From Paenibacillus odorifer (lineage in GTDB: Bacteria; Bacillota; Bacilli; Paenibacillales; Paenibacillaceae), in NCBI RefSeq assembly GCF_000758725.1, contig NZ_CP009428.1, forward strand, positions 6,324,001 to 6,388,000: a DNA stretch of 64,000 bases, written 5' to 3'. This document shows, piece after piece, positions 1 to 7,860 of this stretch. Made by a program: the position numbers and the translations under genes. Position 1 is the stretch's first letter, and the number at the start of each line of letters is the position of its first letter. The notes beneath the pieces were generated by a model. It was not told the origin of the DNA, did not search any database, and saw nothing but the letters and a program-made list of their open reading frames with translations.

Positions 1-17
1 AATCACATAAGGTCAGG

Positions 18-1451
18 CTATTTGGTATGAATTTGAATGATTTCTACAGGAGACCATTGAGAACCCGATCCTGCAATAACATATACCTTATAGGCAGTAT
101 TTGCTGCTAAACCAGTTAGGGTCTGTGTACGTTTTACACCAGGAGCAAACGTAAGTGTGTCAGTCCATGGAGCAGCCAGTGCAGTACCGCTACCATTTTG
201 ACCTAAAGCAATCTGCGCTGCAGTAGGTGCCTTATCATTTGCTGGCAATACTACATATCTAACTGGGGTTGTATCGCCACCTGTTACACCATATTTAACA
301 TATACATCTGCTGTAACTGTACTAACTTGTCCCGGCTCAAAAAGCGAAATCGAGCTAGCAGTAGCTTGAGCAGTAGTCAACCGAACTGTCGTTACAGTAG
401 ACAAGTTACCAGCTGCATCCGCAAGCGTGATATATGTTGCATATTCTGTACCAGGATTCAATCCGTAAACAGAGAATGTAACCGTTGTGTTAGCTACAGT
501 CGCAACACTACCATGGATACCACTTGCAGTCCCGTTACTAATTTGTCCTTTTTCCACCTGTAATGCAGTTGGAGCAATTACATCAGCATTATAAGGAGCT
601 ACAACATAGTATACTGCACCAGTTACGGAAGGTGTCAGGTATACATCCGCTGTGACCGAACCAACATTACCGTAGGTTGCCCCACTTACTGTTGGCGCTG
701 TGCTACTTCCGCCACCGTTACCACCGCCAGAACCTCCGCCCGTACTACCACCTGGAGCAGCAGTTGGGGTTGGTGTAGCTGTTGGTGTCGGAGTAGCCGT
801 TGGAGTTGGTGTAGGTGTTACACCACCACCTGTGCCACTACCAGGATAATAGATAGCTGAAGTATTGATAATACCTACAGCCTCGGCACGTGTTAACGAT
901 CTCTTAGGACCAAAGGTTCCATCTGGATAACCGTTAACAATCTTCTTTTCCACTGCGGCTGCTACAGCACCTTTTGCCCATGCTGCAATTTGTGCATTGT
1001 CTTTAAATTTGTTCGAAGTTGTATTGGTGCTCAATTTAAGTAATTTTGCAGTAATTACAGCTGCTTCTTCTCTTGTAAGCGGATTATTAGGACGGAACGT
1101 ATTATCCTCGTATCCTCCGATATATCCAGCTTCCACGGCTTTAGCCACTTCACTGTAATTCCAGTTTGTGCTCTTCATGTCTTTGAAAGTTACTGTTGCT
1201 TTAGTTGTAAACCCTAATAGGCGATTTACCATAGTCACATACTCACCACGCGTAATTGCTTTGTTTGGTTTCACCGTTCCATCTGGGTATCCTCCAAGGT
1301 AACCTCTATCTAGCCATTCCTGCAGCTGACCTTGCGCCCAGTGGCCTTGAATATCCTTAGGTACAGTTGCAGCAGATACGCTGCCGAGAGACCCCAATAA
1401 CATACTAGTACCTAATATTCCGGTCATAAGACCGCGCCACATCTTCTTCAT
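18..1451 (-). CDS. SLH-domain surface protein with C-terminal Ig/FN3-like repeats
   Basis: Exported cell-surface protein of about 477 residues. A basic start (MKKMWRGLMTG) and a hydrophobic stretch ending near SVSAA form a signal peptide. Three SLH repeats follow (about residues 28-195), with typical GGYPDGTVKPN, TRGE and TREEAA motifs. Then comes a proline/threonine linker of repeated PTPTAT units, a Gly/Ser-rich stretch, and two similar beta-sandwich-like repeats of about 100 residues (each begins VTADVY, each has an LNPGTEY or LAANTAY loop), which resemble fibronectin type III or bacterial Ig-like folds. SLH repeats bind pyruvylated wall polymer, consistent with csaB in this window. An in-frame GTG lies 12 bases upstream, but it abuts the Shine-Dalgarno GGAGG, so the ATG at 1451 is preferred. 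The ligand or function of the C-terminal repeats is unknown. Confidence 0.88.
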   Translation of the reverse strand: MKKMWRGLMTGILGTSMLLGSLGSVSAATVPKDIQGHWAQGQLQEWLDRGYLGGYPDGTVKPNKAITRGEYVTMVNRLLGFTTKATVTFKDMKSTNWNYSEVAKAVEAGYIGGYEDNTFRPNNPLTREEAAVITAKLLKLSTNTTSNKFKDNAQIAAWAKGAVAAAVEKKIVNGYPDGTFGPKRSLTRAEAVGIINTSAIYYPGSGTGGGVTPTPTPTATPTPTATPTPTAAPGGSTGGGSGGGNGGGSSTAPTVSGATYGNVGSVTADVYLTPSVTGAVYYVVAPYNADVIAPTALQVEKGQISNGTASGIHGSVATVANTTVTFSVYGLNPGTEYATYITLADAAGNLSTVTTVRLTTAQATASSISLFEPGQVSTVTADVYVKYGVTGGDTTPVRYVVLPANDKAPTAAQIALGQNGSGTALAAPWTDTLTFAPGVKRTQTLTGLAANTAYKVYVIAGSGSQWSPVEIIQIHTK

Positions 1452-1683
1452 CCTGCTAATCACCCTCCTAATTGTTTTGATAGCTTAGGCTATATTGAAT
1501 TTCTTCGTGAATGTAGTAACCTAGGCTAACATAGTGTGTGTCGAGGTAAGATAAACAGCTCAACGTATATCTATTACCCACCTTTTGCAGAGTTCTAACA
1601 TTTTCCATAAAATGAATTTACAAAATAGGCTATTTTCTTTACTAGGATTGGCTATACTAGACACATATGAACGCACAAAAAAA
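1452..1683. other. Intergenic region between the SLH gene and csp
   Basis: AT-rich upstream region of the SLH gene. A Shine-Dalgarno (GGAGGGTG) sits just before the SLH start. Two near-identical short boxes (TTAGGCTA near 1486 and CTAGGCTA near 1525) are direct repeats of unknown role. No convincing promoter or small gene was found. Confidence 0.4.
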
Positions 1684-1707
1684 GGATCTTGGAAGATTCC
1701 AAGATCC
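1684..1707 (-). terminator. Rho-independent terminator of the cold-shock gene
   Basis: A perfect 10-bp stem (GGATCTTGGA at 1684-1693 and its complement at 1698-1707) with a 4-nt loop. On the minus strand it is followed by a run of T (plus-strand A run at 1677-1683). It lies about 60 bases past the csp stop. Confidence 0.9.
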
Positions 1708-1768
1708 CTGCTAGCGCTGTCTAAATTGCTAACCATCTACTTATATGTAGTTCGGCTTCGCCGGATGA

Positions 1769-1966
1769 TTATAATTTGATTACGTTAGCTGCTTGTGGTC
1801 CACGTGCACCTTCAACGATATCGAATTCTACGGATTGACCTTCATCCAATGTCTTGAAACCATCAGTTTGAATCGCGGAAAAGTGTACGAATACGTCGCC
1901 ACCGTCTGCAGTCTCGATAAAACCATAACCTTTTTCTGCGTTAAACCATTTTACTTTACCTTCCAT
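1769..1966 (-). CDS. csp: Cold-shock protein, CspA/CspB family
   Basis: Single cold-shock domain of 65 residues, the usual size of the family. RNP1 (KGYGFIE, residues 12-18) and RNP2 (VFVHF, residues 25-29) are intact, with the aromatic residues that stack on single-stranded nucleic acid. The family binds RNA and ssDNA, melts structure in mRNA and helps translation in the cold and in fast growth. It is a one-gene unit with its own SigA-type promoter and terminator. The leader is only about 45 nt, so a long thermosensor leader like that of E. coli cspA is not evident. Which paralogue it is (cspB, cspC or cspD) cannot be decided. Confidence 0.96.
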   Translation of the reverse strand: MEGKVKWFNAEKGYGFIETADGGDVFVHFSAIQTDGFKTLDEGQSVEFDIVEGARGPQAANVIKL

Positions 1967-2019
1967 TGATTAAACATTCCCTTCGTCATCAGATGAACGT
2001 GAGTCTTGCTCACAATTCG

Positions 2020-2049
2020 ACTATACCACCGTAACTTCTTTATTGTCAA
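2020..2049 (-). promoter_or_regulatory. SigA-type promoter of csp
   Basis: On the minus strand TTGACA (2044-2049), 18-bp spacer, TATAGT (2020-2025). The -35 is consensus and the -10 matches at five of six bases. Transcription would start about 45-50 nt before the csp ATG. Confidence 0.75.
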
Positions 2050-2148
2050 TTGGAAAAGAAAATGTTTACATTCAATAATTTACCACGTAAAATAAACTAT
2101 TAAATTTTCCATAAACAAGAAATAGATTCGGTACAATGATCAAAAAAA

Positions 2149-2180
2149 GGAGCAGACGGTATTTAATACCCGTCTACTCC
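2149..2180 (-). terminator. Terminator of the flaG-fliD-fliS-fliT operon
   Basis: Inverted repeat GGAGCAGACGG (2149-2159) and CCGTCTACTCC (2170-2180), one G-U-type mismatch, followed on the minus strand by seven T (2142-2148). It lies about 20 bases after the fliT stop. Confidence 0.85.
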
Positions 2181-2200
2181 TATAGTGAAACACCGATAAA

Positions 2201-2548
2201 TTATTTTTTGCGATCCATAAGAAAACTGTCTGGGGTGTAGGCGGCCTCATAGGCGTTGCGTTGGGTTTTGGCCTGTTCTCTCTGTTGAAGCCACTTAGCT
2301 GCCTCACTTTTAAGTTGTTGCATTCTTGCAATTATCATAGGATCGGCTTCCAACAACTCTCGTAACTGATGCTGCTGGGTTACACCGATCGACTGTATTT
2401 TCACATGCTGTTCGAGTTGATCTATCAAATTTTGACGTTGTTCGACGAAATCAGTTAATTCTTCATATGAACAATTATCTAGTCTAATGATAATATCTTG
2501 AGTAATCTTATTTAACTCTAAGATACAATTATCCATGGGTTTTCTCAT
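2201..2548 (-). CDS. fliT: FliT-like flagellar export chaperone
   Basis: Small helical protein of 115 residues, last in the flaG-fliD-fliS operon. Almost the whole length is predicted coiled or helical, with patterns such as LTDFVEQRQNLIDQLEQ. Sequence similarity to FliT cannot be judged strongly by eye because the family diverges quickly; position directly after fliS, size and helicity support the call. FliT proteins chaperone the cap protein FliD before export. The frame overlaps the end of fliS by 20 bases. The start is uncertain: an ATG four codons further in (2536) has a weak GAG upstream, and neither start has a good Shine-Dalgarno. A terminator follows. Confidence 0.72.
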   Translation of the reverse strand: MRKPMDNCILELNKITQDIIIRLDNCSYEELTDFVEQRQNLIDQLEQHVKIQSIGVTQQHQLRELLEADPMIIARMQQLKSEAAKWLQQREQAKTQRNAYEAAYTPDSFLMDRKK

Positions 2549-2927
2549 GTGTTGGTACCAGCTTTGACGCCTCTAACCAAGTTACTCGAAACTCAGTCAA
2601 ATACTGTAGCGCCTCTTCTGCAGGTACCTTGTCTTTCTTCACATTAGCTTGAATCAACAAATGATTTATATATTCGTATAGATCATTCAAACTTTTAGAT
2701 ATGTCATAGGTAGGATCCAGTGTCGACATCAATTCACTAACAATTGTTTGCGCTTTCCCCAGGTTAATGTTTGTCTTTTGATAGTCAACTGAATCGATTC
2801 CTTCCATACCCGCCCTTACAAATCTAATCGCTCCATCAAATAACATAATCAGTAACTGTGAGGGGGTCGATGTTTTTACCGATGACTGACGGTATTTTTC
2901 ATAAGGAGAATTTATCATTTGTGTCAC
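2529..2927 (-). CDS. fliS: Flagellin export chaperone FliS
   Basis: 132 residues, normal length for FliS. Recognisable features are the N-terminal Y-x-K-Y-R segment, the conserved SQLLIMLFDGAIRFV helix (about residues 23-37) and the later NDLYEYINHLLIQAN helix. FliS binds the C terminus of flagellin in the cytoplasm, keeps it unpolymerised and delivers it to the export gate; in Bacillus it also links flagellin level to FliW. Here it lies downstream of fliD and overlaps fliT. Expression is expected from the SigD promoter before flaG. It binds the C-terminal D0 region of Hag, so flagellin glycosylation in the cytoplasm would have to happen on the exposed central part. Confidence 0.95.
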   Translation of the reverse strand: MTQMINSPYEKYRQSSVKTSTPSQLLIMLFDGAIRFVRAGMEGIDSVDYQKTNINLGKAQTIVSELMSTLDPTYDISKSLNDLYEYINHLLIQANVKKDKVPAEEALQYLTEFRVTWLEASKLVPTHEKTHG

Positions 2928-2939
2928 CCTTTTCTCTTA

Positions 2940-4424
2940 CTAGCTAGACATAAAACTTGATAAGCTACTTGATTGGGAATTGTACTTACTCATTGCAGTT
3001 TCCATAGCAGTAAACTGCTTATAATATCTGGTTTCCATATCAGTCAATCTGTCAGCCCACGCATCAATTCGGGAATTATAATCCTTCAGAAGTCTTCCCA
3101 TAACACTCTCAGTTTTGTATGTGCTATTTATATCCGCAGAGAATTTAGATGTGCCCGCCTTCAATACAATTTTATCCAAAGCTTTATCGGCTAAGGTTGA
3201 AAGACTTGTAAATATGCCCGACCCTCCCGAAGGAGTCTGAAACAAGGATGTAACTTTTTCCGGATTATCAGTCAATGCTTGTTTTAATTTTTCTTCATTT
3301 ATATATAATTTACCGTTCTCAAAGTATTGTCCTGTAGTAATCCCAAATGAACTAAGATCTCCAAGCTTAGAAGTTATTACGGACCGAAAGTCAGAAACTG
3401 TAGACTTGAGTATTGCATCATTCTTAAGCAATCCGCTTTTCGCCTTTTCCTCCCATGTTGTGATTTCACTCTCTTTCATCGCTTCCTTTTGCTCTGATGT
3501 CAATGGCGCGAAATCACGATACTTGTTCTCATCTGTTTTTTTAGTGAATAAGCTAATAAGTTCATTATATGCTTCCACGAAAGATTTAATGGTTTCAATA
3601 GCTTTAGTAGGATCTGTCTGTGTAGCAATTGTTGTAGTACCTGCTGTTCCAGACAAGCCTTGCAAAGTTAATTGAATGCCATTAACCGTGAAATTGTTGG
3701 AAGATGGAGTATATTTAACAGGAGTTTCCGTACTTCCTTGCTTACCACTGGAAATATAAACTTCAGCGTTCTCCGCATTTTTCACGGCACCAACATTCAT
3801 TAGGCTTAAAAAAGAACCGCTCAACTTATTCTTCTCTAATACGTTGTCAGCCCCATATTCTTTTGCCGAAATAGTAAATCGTCCACTCACCTCATCAAAA
3901 CTTGCCGTCACACCTGCTGAACTACTATTAATTTTACTAATCGCTGAGGATATGGTGTCTTCATCAGTAAAAGTAAGAGTGACCCCTCCATCAACTTTAA
4001 ATTCTAATGGAGTAGTCGCACCTAGCATATCGCTCAATTTTGTTCTAATCGTTGCTTTTTCGGATGAACTGGTAGTAAGCTGTGTTGTTGACTCTAAAGA
4101 AGATTTTGTAGCCAGTTTCGTTACCTGAACACTCATTTCTACTCCATTAGCATCAGCATTTGCCTCTGCCTTTACCGCAAGAGTATTTCCACTCACTACT
4201 GCCTTTTGTGCATTCATTTGAGATTGTTTGTTCCAACTACTTAACTTATTGGCTTTGAAATCTACAAGTTTACTGTTAAGCTCACGATAACTGTCCCTCT
4301 GCCACTCTAATAGAGTTTTCTGTTGATTAAGCTTATCTAGGGGCTGCCTTTTTGCCGACATCATTTGTTTAACAATGCTATCAATGTCCATTCCTGATGA
4401 AAAACCATTAACCCTAAGAACCAT
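2940..4424 (-). CDS. fliD: Flagellar filament cap protein FliD (HAP2)
   Basis: 494 residues. The N terminus has the FliD_N pattern (VNGFSSGMDIDSIVKQMMSA) and residues about 270-480 form FliD_C, ending in a coiled coil (MEDTRYYKQ-like segment METRYYKQFTAMETAMSKYN). The middle, residues 90-260, is the variable cap domain (two serine-rich beta regions). The protein caps the growing filament and folds each flagellin subunit into place. Shine-Dalgarno GGAGG lies 7 bases before ATG. It sits 14 bases after flaG and is followed by fliS. Confidence 0.96.
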   Translation of the reverse strand: MVLRVNGFSSGMDIDSIVKQMMSAKRQPLDKLNQQKTLLEWQRDSYRELNSKLVDFKANKLSSWNKQSQMNAQKAVVSGNTLAVKAEANADANGVEMSVQVTKLATKSSLESTTQLTTSSSEKATIRTKLSDMLGATTPLEFKVDGGVTLTFTDEDTISSAISKINSSSAGVTASFDEVSGRFTISAKEYGADNVLEKNKLSGSFLSLMNVGAVKNAENAEVYISSGKQGSTETPVKYTPSSNNFTVNGIQLTLQGLSGTAGTTTIATQTDPTKAIETIKSFVEAYNELISLFTKKTDENKYRDFAPLTSEQKEAMKESEITTWEEKAKSGLLKNDAILKSTVSDFRSVITSKLGDLSSFGITTGQYFENGKLYINEEKLKQALTDNPEKVTSLFQTPSGGSGIFTSLSTLADKALDKIVLKAGTSKFSADINSTYKTESVMGRLLKDYNSRIDAWADRLTDMETRYYKQFTAMETAMSKYNSQSSSLSSFMSS

Positions 4425-4438
4425 TTGTTCACTCCTCC

Positions 4439-4828
4439 CTATACACGTTGATCGATTAGAATTCCTGCAATTTCCATCATTTTCGCTACTAGATCTAATG
4501 TTTTTTCAGGCGGTATTTCACGAATCAATTCACCAGTGTCTTCGTTTAGTACCTTAACCATAATGTCATGTGTCTTCTCGTGTACACTGATTTCTAAAAT
4601 AGTTTTCGGTCCTTGTAAAGTCTTCACTGCGCGCTCAATATTCCTGATCAACTGCTCCTCTGCAACTGAGACTGAAATGCCTTCACGCTCTTTGCTACTT
4701 AAATCCTTGATATCTTTAACTGAAGTCAATTCGTTCACTGACCCGACTTTTCCATTACCAGGTATTGACTCAGACCTGCTCTGTCCACCAGTTGATGGAT
4801 TAGCAGATACGGAGAACTGTACATTCAT
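4439..4828 (-). CDS. flaG: Flagellar protein FlaG
   Basis: 129 residues. The C-terminal 75 residues carry the FlaG domain, with a KILEISVHE-like strand (TILEISVHEKTHDIMVKVLNEDTGELIREIPPEK) and the final helix LVAKMMEIAGILIDQRV. The N-terminal part is a polar, variable tail. FlaG influences filament length and is usually encoded before fliD. The longest frame starts with a GTG at 4849, but GGAGG lies just before the ATG at 4828, so that start is used. It is the first gene after a SigD promoter and heads flaG-fliD-fliS-fliT. Confidence 0.92.
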   Translation of the reverse strand: MNVQFSVSANPSTGGQSRSESIPGNGKVGSVNELTSVKDIKDLSSKEREGISVSVAEEQLIRNIERAVKTLQGPKTILEISVHEKTHDIMVKVLNEDTGELIREIPPEKTLDLVAKMMEIAGILIDQRV

Positions 4829-4865
4829 GAGCCCGACCTCCAACGACACTTAGTTTATAATATAT

Positions 4866-4892
4866 ATATCGGTTGCAGGAAGGGATAATTTA
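4866..4892 (-). promoter_or_regulatory. SigD promoter of flaG-fliD-fliS-fliT
   Basis: On the minus strand TAAA (4889-4892), 15-bp spacer, ACCGATAT (4866-4873). The SigD consensus is TAAA-N14-16-GCCGATAT, so the match is 4/4 and 7/8. It lies about 38 bases before the flaG start and marks the boundary with the glycosylation genes upstream. Confidence 0.88.
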
Positions 4893-5045
4893 GAAATAGT
4901 ACAGATAAATACTATAAAAATCATTTCAAATAAAGCGAAGGACTCCACTCAACCGTCATACAGAAATCAATCGTCAAATGTCCCACATCTTAGTACAGAG
5001 GGGACTGAAGTTCTTATTTTTTAAAATGTTTTTGAACCCTTCAAA

Positions 5046-6176
5046 TTACGGAGCTATGCAAGTTTTAATTACCACACACACATTATGAACATCTTCCTCT
5101 GTCAGGTATGGGTGCATGGGTAATGACAACACGACATCACATAGTTCATTAGTTACAGTATAGTTCTCATCGTCTACTTCTAAATATGAAAATGCTCTCT
5201 GTTTATGCATTGGTTTGACGTAGTAGATCATACTAGGGATATCATTTTCTCTTAACCTTGCTTGCAATTCATCCCTTTGCTTTTTACTTTTCAACTTTAT
5301 AGTATATTGAGCAAAACTGGAATAAAAACCTTCTGGAACAATAGGGGTTTCTACAATACCACTCAGTTCATTATTGTATTGCTGAGAAAATTTATTAACA
5401 TCTTCAAGTTCGTGTTCAATAAAAGCTTTTAATTTTATAATTAGTACCGCAGCTTGAATCGTATCCAGTCTAGAATTGACACCTACCCTAACATTATCAT
5501 ATTTATTTTCTCCCTTACCATGAACCTTTAAAGATCTTATTTTTCCAGCTAAACCACTATCATTTGTAAAAATCGCTCCTCCATCCCCGTAACATCCCAA
5601 AGGTTTTGATGGAAAAAATGAAGTAGTTGCTGCATTACCGAAACTACAATTTTTTCTTCCATTAATATTACCTCCAAACCCCTGAGCACCATCCTCTAGC
5701 ACTAACAGATTATACCTATCTGCAATTTCCTCGATCTTACAATAGTTAGCAGGAAGACCAAATAAGTCTACTGAAATAATAACTTTTGGTATTAAATTTC
5801 CTTCTTGTATAGTTCTTTGAATAGTTTCTTCTAATTTTAAAGGATCAATATTAAAAGTATCTCTCTCTACGTCTATAAATACAGGAGTTGCACCTCTAAA
5901 GGAAACAACCTCTCCAGTTGAGAAAAATGTAAAGTCAGGAACGAATACAGCATCCCCTTCTTTTATTCCATATGCCATCAACACCAATGTCATAGCTTCA
6001 GTGCCGTTAGCACAGGAAATACAATGTTCCACGCCTACATACTCAGCCAGTTGCTCTTCAAGTTTACTTATTACTTTACCATCAATGAAATCCCCATTAA
6101 GTAATACTTCTTGAACAGCCGAATCTATCTCTTGCTTATATTTTTGATATTGGGCTTGCAGATCCCTAAATTGCAT
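5046..6176 (-). CDS. wbpE: DegT/DnrJ/EryC1 aminotransferase, WbpE-like
   Basis: PLP-dependent sugar aminotransferase of 376 residues (family about 360-390). Lys191 in FFPSKPLGCYGDGG is the Schiff-base lysine, Asp162 in LVLEDGAQ contacts the pyridine nitrogen, and the CANGTEAM segment near residue 55 binds phosphate. In the WbpA-WbpB-WbpE-WbpD-WbpI pathway this enzyme puts an amino group on C3 of 3-keto-UDP-GlcNAcA, using glutamate. The neighbours supply every other step, so that role is the best fit; other DegT substrates cannot be excluded by sequence alone. Last sugar gene of the island, 18 bases after the acetyltransferase; Shine-Dalgarno GAGGTGG. Confidence 0.85.
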   Translation of the reverse strand: MQFRDLQAQYQKYKQEIDSAVQEVLLNGDFIDGKVISKLEEQLAEYVGVEHCISCANGTEAMTLVLMAYGIKEGDAVFVPDFTFFSTGEVVSFRGATPVFIDVERDTFNIDPLKLEETIQRTIQEGNLIPKVIISVDLFGLPANYCKIEEIADRYNLLVLEDGAQGFGGNINGRKNCSFGNAATTSFFPSKPLGCYGDGGAIFTNDSGLAGKIRSLKVHGKGENKYDNVRVGVNSRLDTIQAAVLIIKLKAFIEHELEDVNKFSQQYNNELSGIVETPIVPEGFYSSFAQYTIKLKSKKQRDELQARLRENDIPSMIYYVKPMHKQRAFSYLEVDDENYTVTNELCDVVLSLPMHPYLTEEDVHNVCVVIKTCIAP

Positions 6177-6194
6177 ACATCCACCTCTTCAAAA

Positions 6195-6770
6195 TTACCC
6201 TTTTTCTATTCGATTTTCTTGAAGCAAACCAGAAATAACAATATATTTTTCTCCACAATATATACAGTTCGTTCTATCCTTAAGTGACTTGCCACATTTA
6301 CAGACCCAACCAATCTGTTTTGCAGGTACACCTGCCCACAAAGAAAAATCAGGGACATCTTCAGTTACAACAGCACCTGAAGCTATCATCGCCCATTTAC
6401 CGATAGTATTCCCACAAACAATAGTTGCATTAGCTCCAATAGTGGCACCATATCTCACTATTGTCTTTTCATATCCTTTTCTTCCTTTAGGATACTTACT
6501 TCTTGGCGTTAAATCATTCGTAAATACCATAGAAGGTCCACAAAAAACGTAATCCTCCAATTCTACTCCTTCAAAAACTGATACGTTATTTTGGATTTTG
6601 ACCCCATTACCAATTTTCACATTATTTGATATATTGACATTTTGTCCAAGAGAGCAATTAGATCCAATTTGAACCCCACTTTGAATATGACTAAAATGCC
6701 ACACCTTCGTTCCATCACCAATGCTTACATCATCATCAACATAACTACTTTCATGCACAAAGTGACTCAT
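6195..6770 (-). CDS. wbpD: Left-handed beta-helix N-acetyltransferase, WbpD-like
   Basis: 191 residues. Hexapeptide repeats cover residues 8-150 (for example VSIGDGTKVWHFSHIQSGVQ, IGNGVKIQNNV), the fold of trimeric acetyl-CoA transferases. The family acetylates the C3 amino group of UDP-GlcNAc(3NH2)A. The pattern NDLTPR-KYPKG and the end AGVPAKQIGWV are typical for WbpD/WlbB-type enzymes. The C-terminal 35 residues have a CxC(x10)-CxxC arrangement (VCKCGKSL then CIYCGEKY) that could bind zinc. The start overlaps the stop of wbpB by 4 bases (ATGA), which implies translational coupling. Confidence 0.87.
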   Translation of the reverse strand: MSHFVHESSYVDDDVSIGDGTKVWHFSHIQSGVQIGSNCSLGQNVNISNNVKIGNGVKIQNNVSVFEGVELEDYVFCGPSMVFTNDLTPRSKYPKGRKGYEKTIVRYGATIGANATIVCGNTIGKWAMIASGAVVTEDVPDFSLWAGVPAKQIGWVCKCGKSLKDRTNCIYCGEKYIVISGLLQENRIEKG

Positions 6771-7849
6771 TTATTAAACCTACCTTTAAACTCCATAGTG
6801 CTCCCCTTTTCTAGGGGTAACTGTATACTTTTACCTTCATATGCTGATTTGTATATAGCAAGTACAAGTTCTAAAGCTCTTCTACCATCTTCAGCCGTAA
6901 CATACGGCTGCCTATCATTTTCAACTGCTTCGATTACATCTGCATATAGTGGTCTATGGCCAAAACCATATACATTTGGTGGATCTTCATTATACATTTC
7001 TTTAACTTCATCCGGATTATCTCTATTATCCGCAAAACGCCATTCTTCAATAAGATTCACAGATTTCCCACCTGCTTTTACTGTCCCCTTTTCTCCGAAA
7101 ATGTACAAGGTCTCTTCAAGATTTGTCTGAAAAACATTAACAGTTCCTTCGATAACTCCATAACTACCATTTCTAAATTTTATAATTGCCATACCAAGAT
7201 CCTCAGCATCTATGTAGTCATGATTTAAATTATCTGTCATTCCTACAACTTCAACAATTTCGTCTTTCATCATCCATCTCAATAAATCAATATTATGAAT
7301 ACATTGGTTCATTAGGGCACCACCGTCTTGCTCCCATGTCCCCCTCCAAGGAGAATGTTTATAGTAATTCTCTTCCCTATTCCAACGAACATGAGCAGTT
7401 GCATGAAACAACTTTCCGAATCTTCCTTGCTCGACAGCTTCTCTGATTTTTTGAATAGACTTATTAAAACGATTTTGATGACATGCGCTTACCTTAAGGT
7501 TTTTTTCTGCTGCTAATTGAATAATTTTATCAGCTTCTACTAATGATAATGCAATGGGTTTCTCAATAATAAGATTACACCCCGCATTAAGAGCATCTAT
7601 TGCAATTTGTCCATGGCTGCCACTTTCAGTACAAATAGCTACTAATTCGGGCCTCTCTTTTTCTAACATCTCTTTATAATCAGTATATTTCCGAGCAACA
7701 TTTTTTAGATTGAATACAGTAATCACTTCGTCCATTTTTTCGGTCGCTACATCACATAGAGCAATTATCTGCAAATCATTTTCAATCGCTGCGGCTATAT
7801 GATTTGGTGATATTCTCCCACACCCAATTAGTGCATATCTAAGGCTCAA
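6767..7849 (-). CDS. wbpB: Gfo/Idh/MocA oxidoreductase, WbpB-like
   Basis: NAD-dependent sugar dehydrogenase of about 360 residues. An N-terminal Rossmann motif (ALIGCGRISPNH, residues 6-17), the EKP motif at 96-98, and the C-terminal substrate domain with WRGTWEQDGGALMNQCIHN are all present. In the WbpB/WbpE pair the enzyme oxidises C3 of UDP-GlcNAcA to a ketone, which the aminotransferase then aminates; 2-oxoglutarate recycles NADH. The longest frame starts at 7882 and overlaps wbpA, but a strong AGGAGG lies 7 bases before a TTG at 7849, which gives MSLRYALIGCG, a normal N terminus. TTG is therefore the likely start. Confidence 0.85.
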   Translation of the reverse strand: MSLRYALIGCGRISPNHIAAAIENDLQIIALCDVATEKMDEVITVFNLKNVARKYTDYKEMLEKERPELVAICTESGSHGQIAIDALNAGCNLIIEKPIALSLVEADKIIQLAAEKNLKVSACHQNRFNKSIQKIREAVEQGRFGKLFHATAHVRWNREENYYKHSPWRGTWEQDGGALMNQCIHNIDLLRWMMKDEIVEVVGMTDNLNHDYIDAEDLGMAIIKFRNGSYGVIEGTVNVFQTNLEETLYIFGEKGTVKAGGKSVNLIEEWRFADNRDNPDEVKEMYNEDPPNVYGFGHRPLYADVIEAVENDRQPYVTAEDGRRALELVLAIYKSAYEGKSIQLPLEKGSTMEFKGRFNK

Positions 7850-7860
7850 GTTATTGCCTC

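Noticed and set aside
1585..1779. Plus-strand 64-codon frame over the csp terminator
   Set aside because: It spans a clear terminator and the csp 3' end and lacks a ribosome site.
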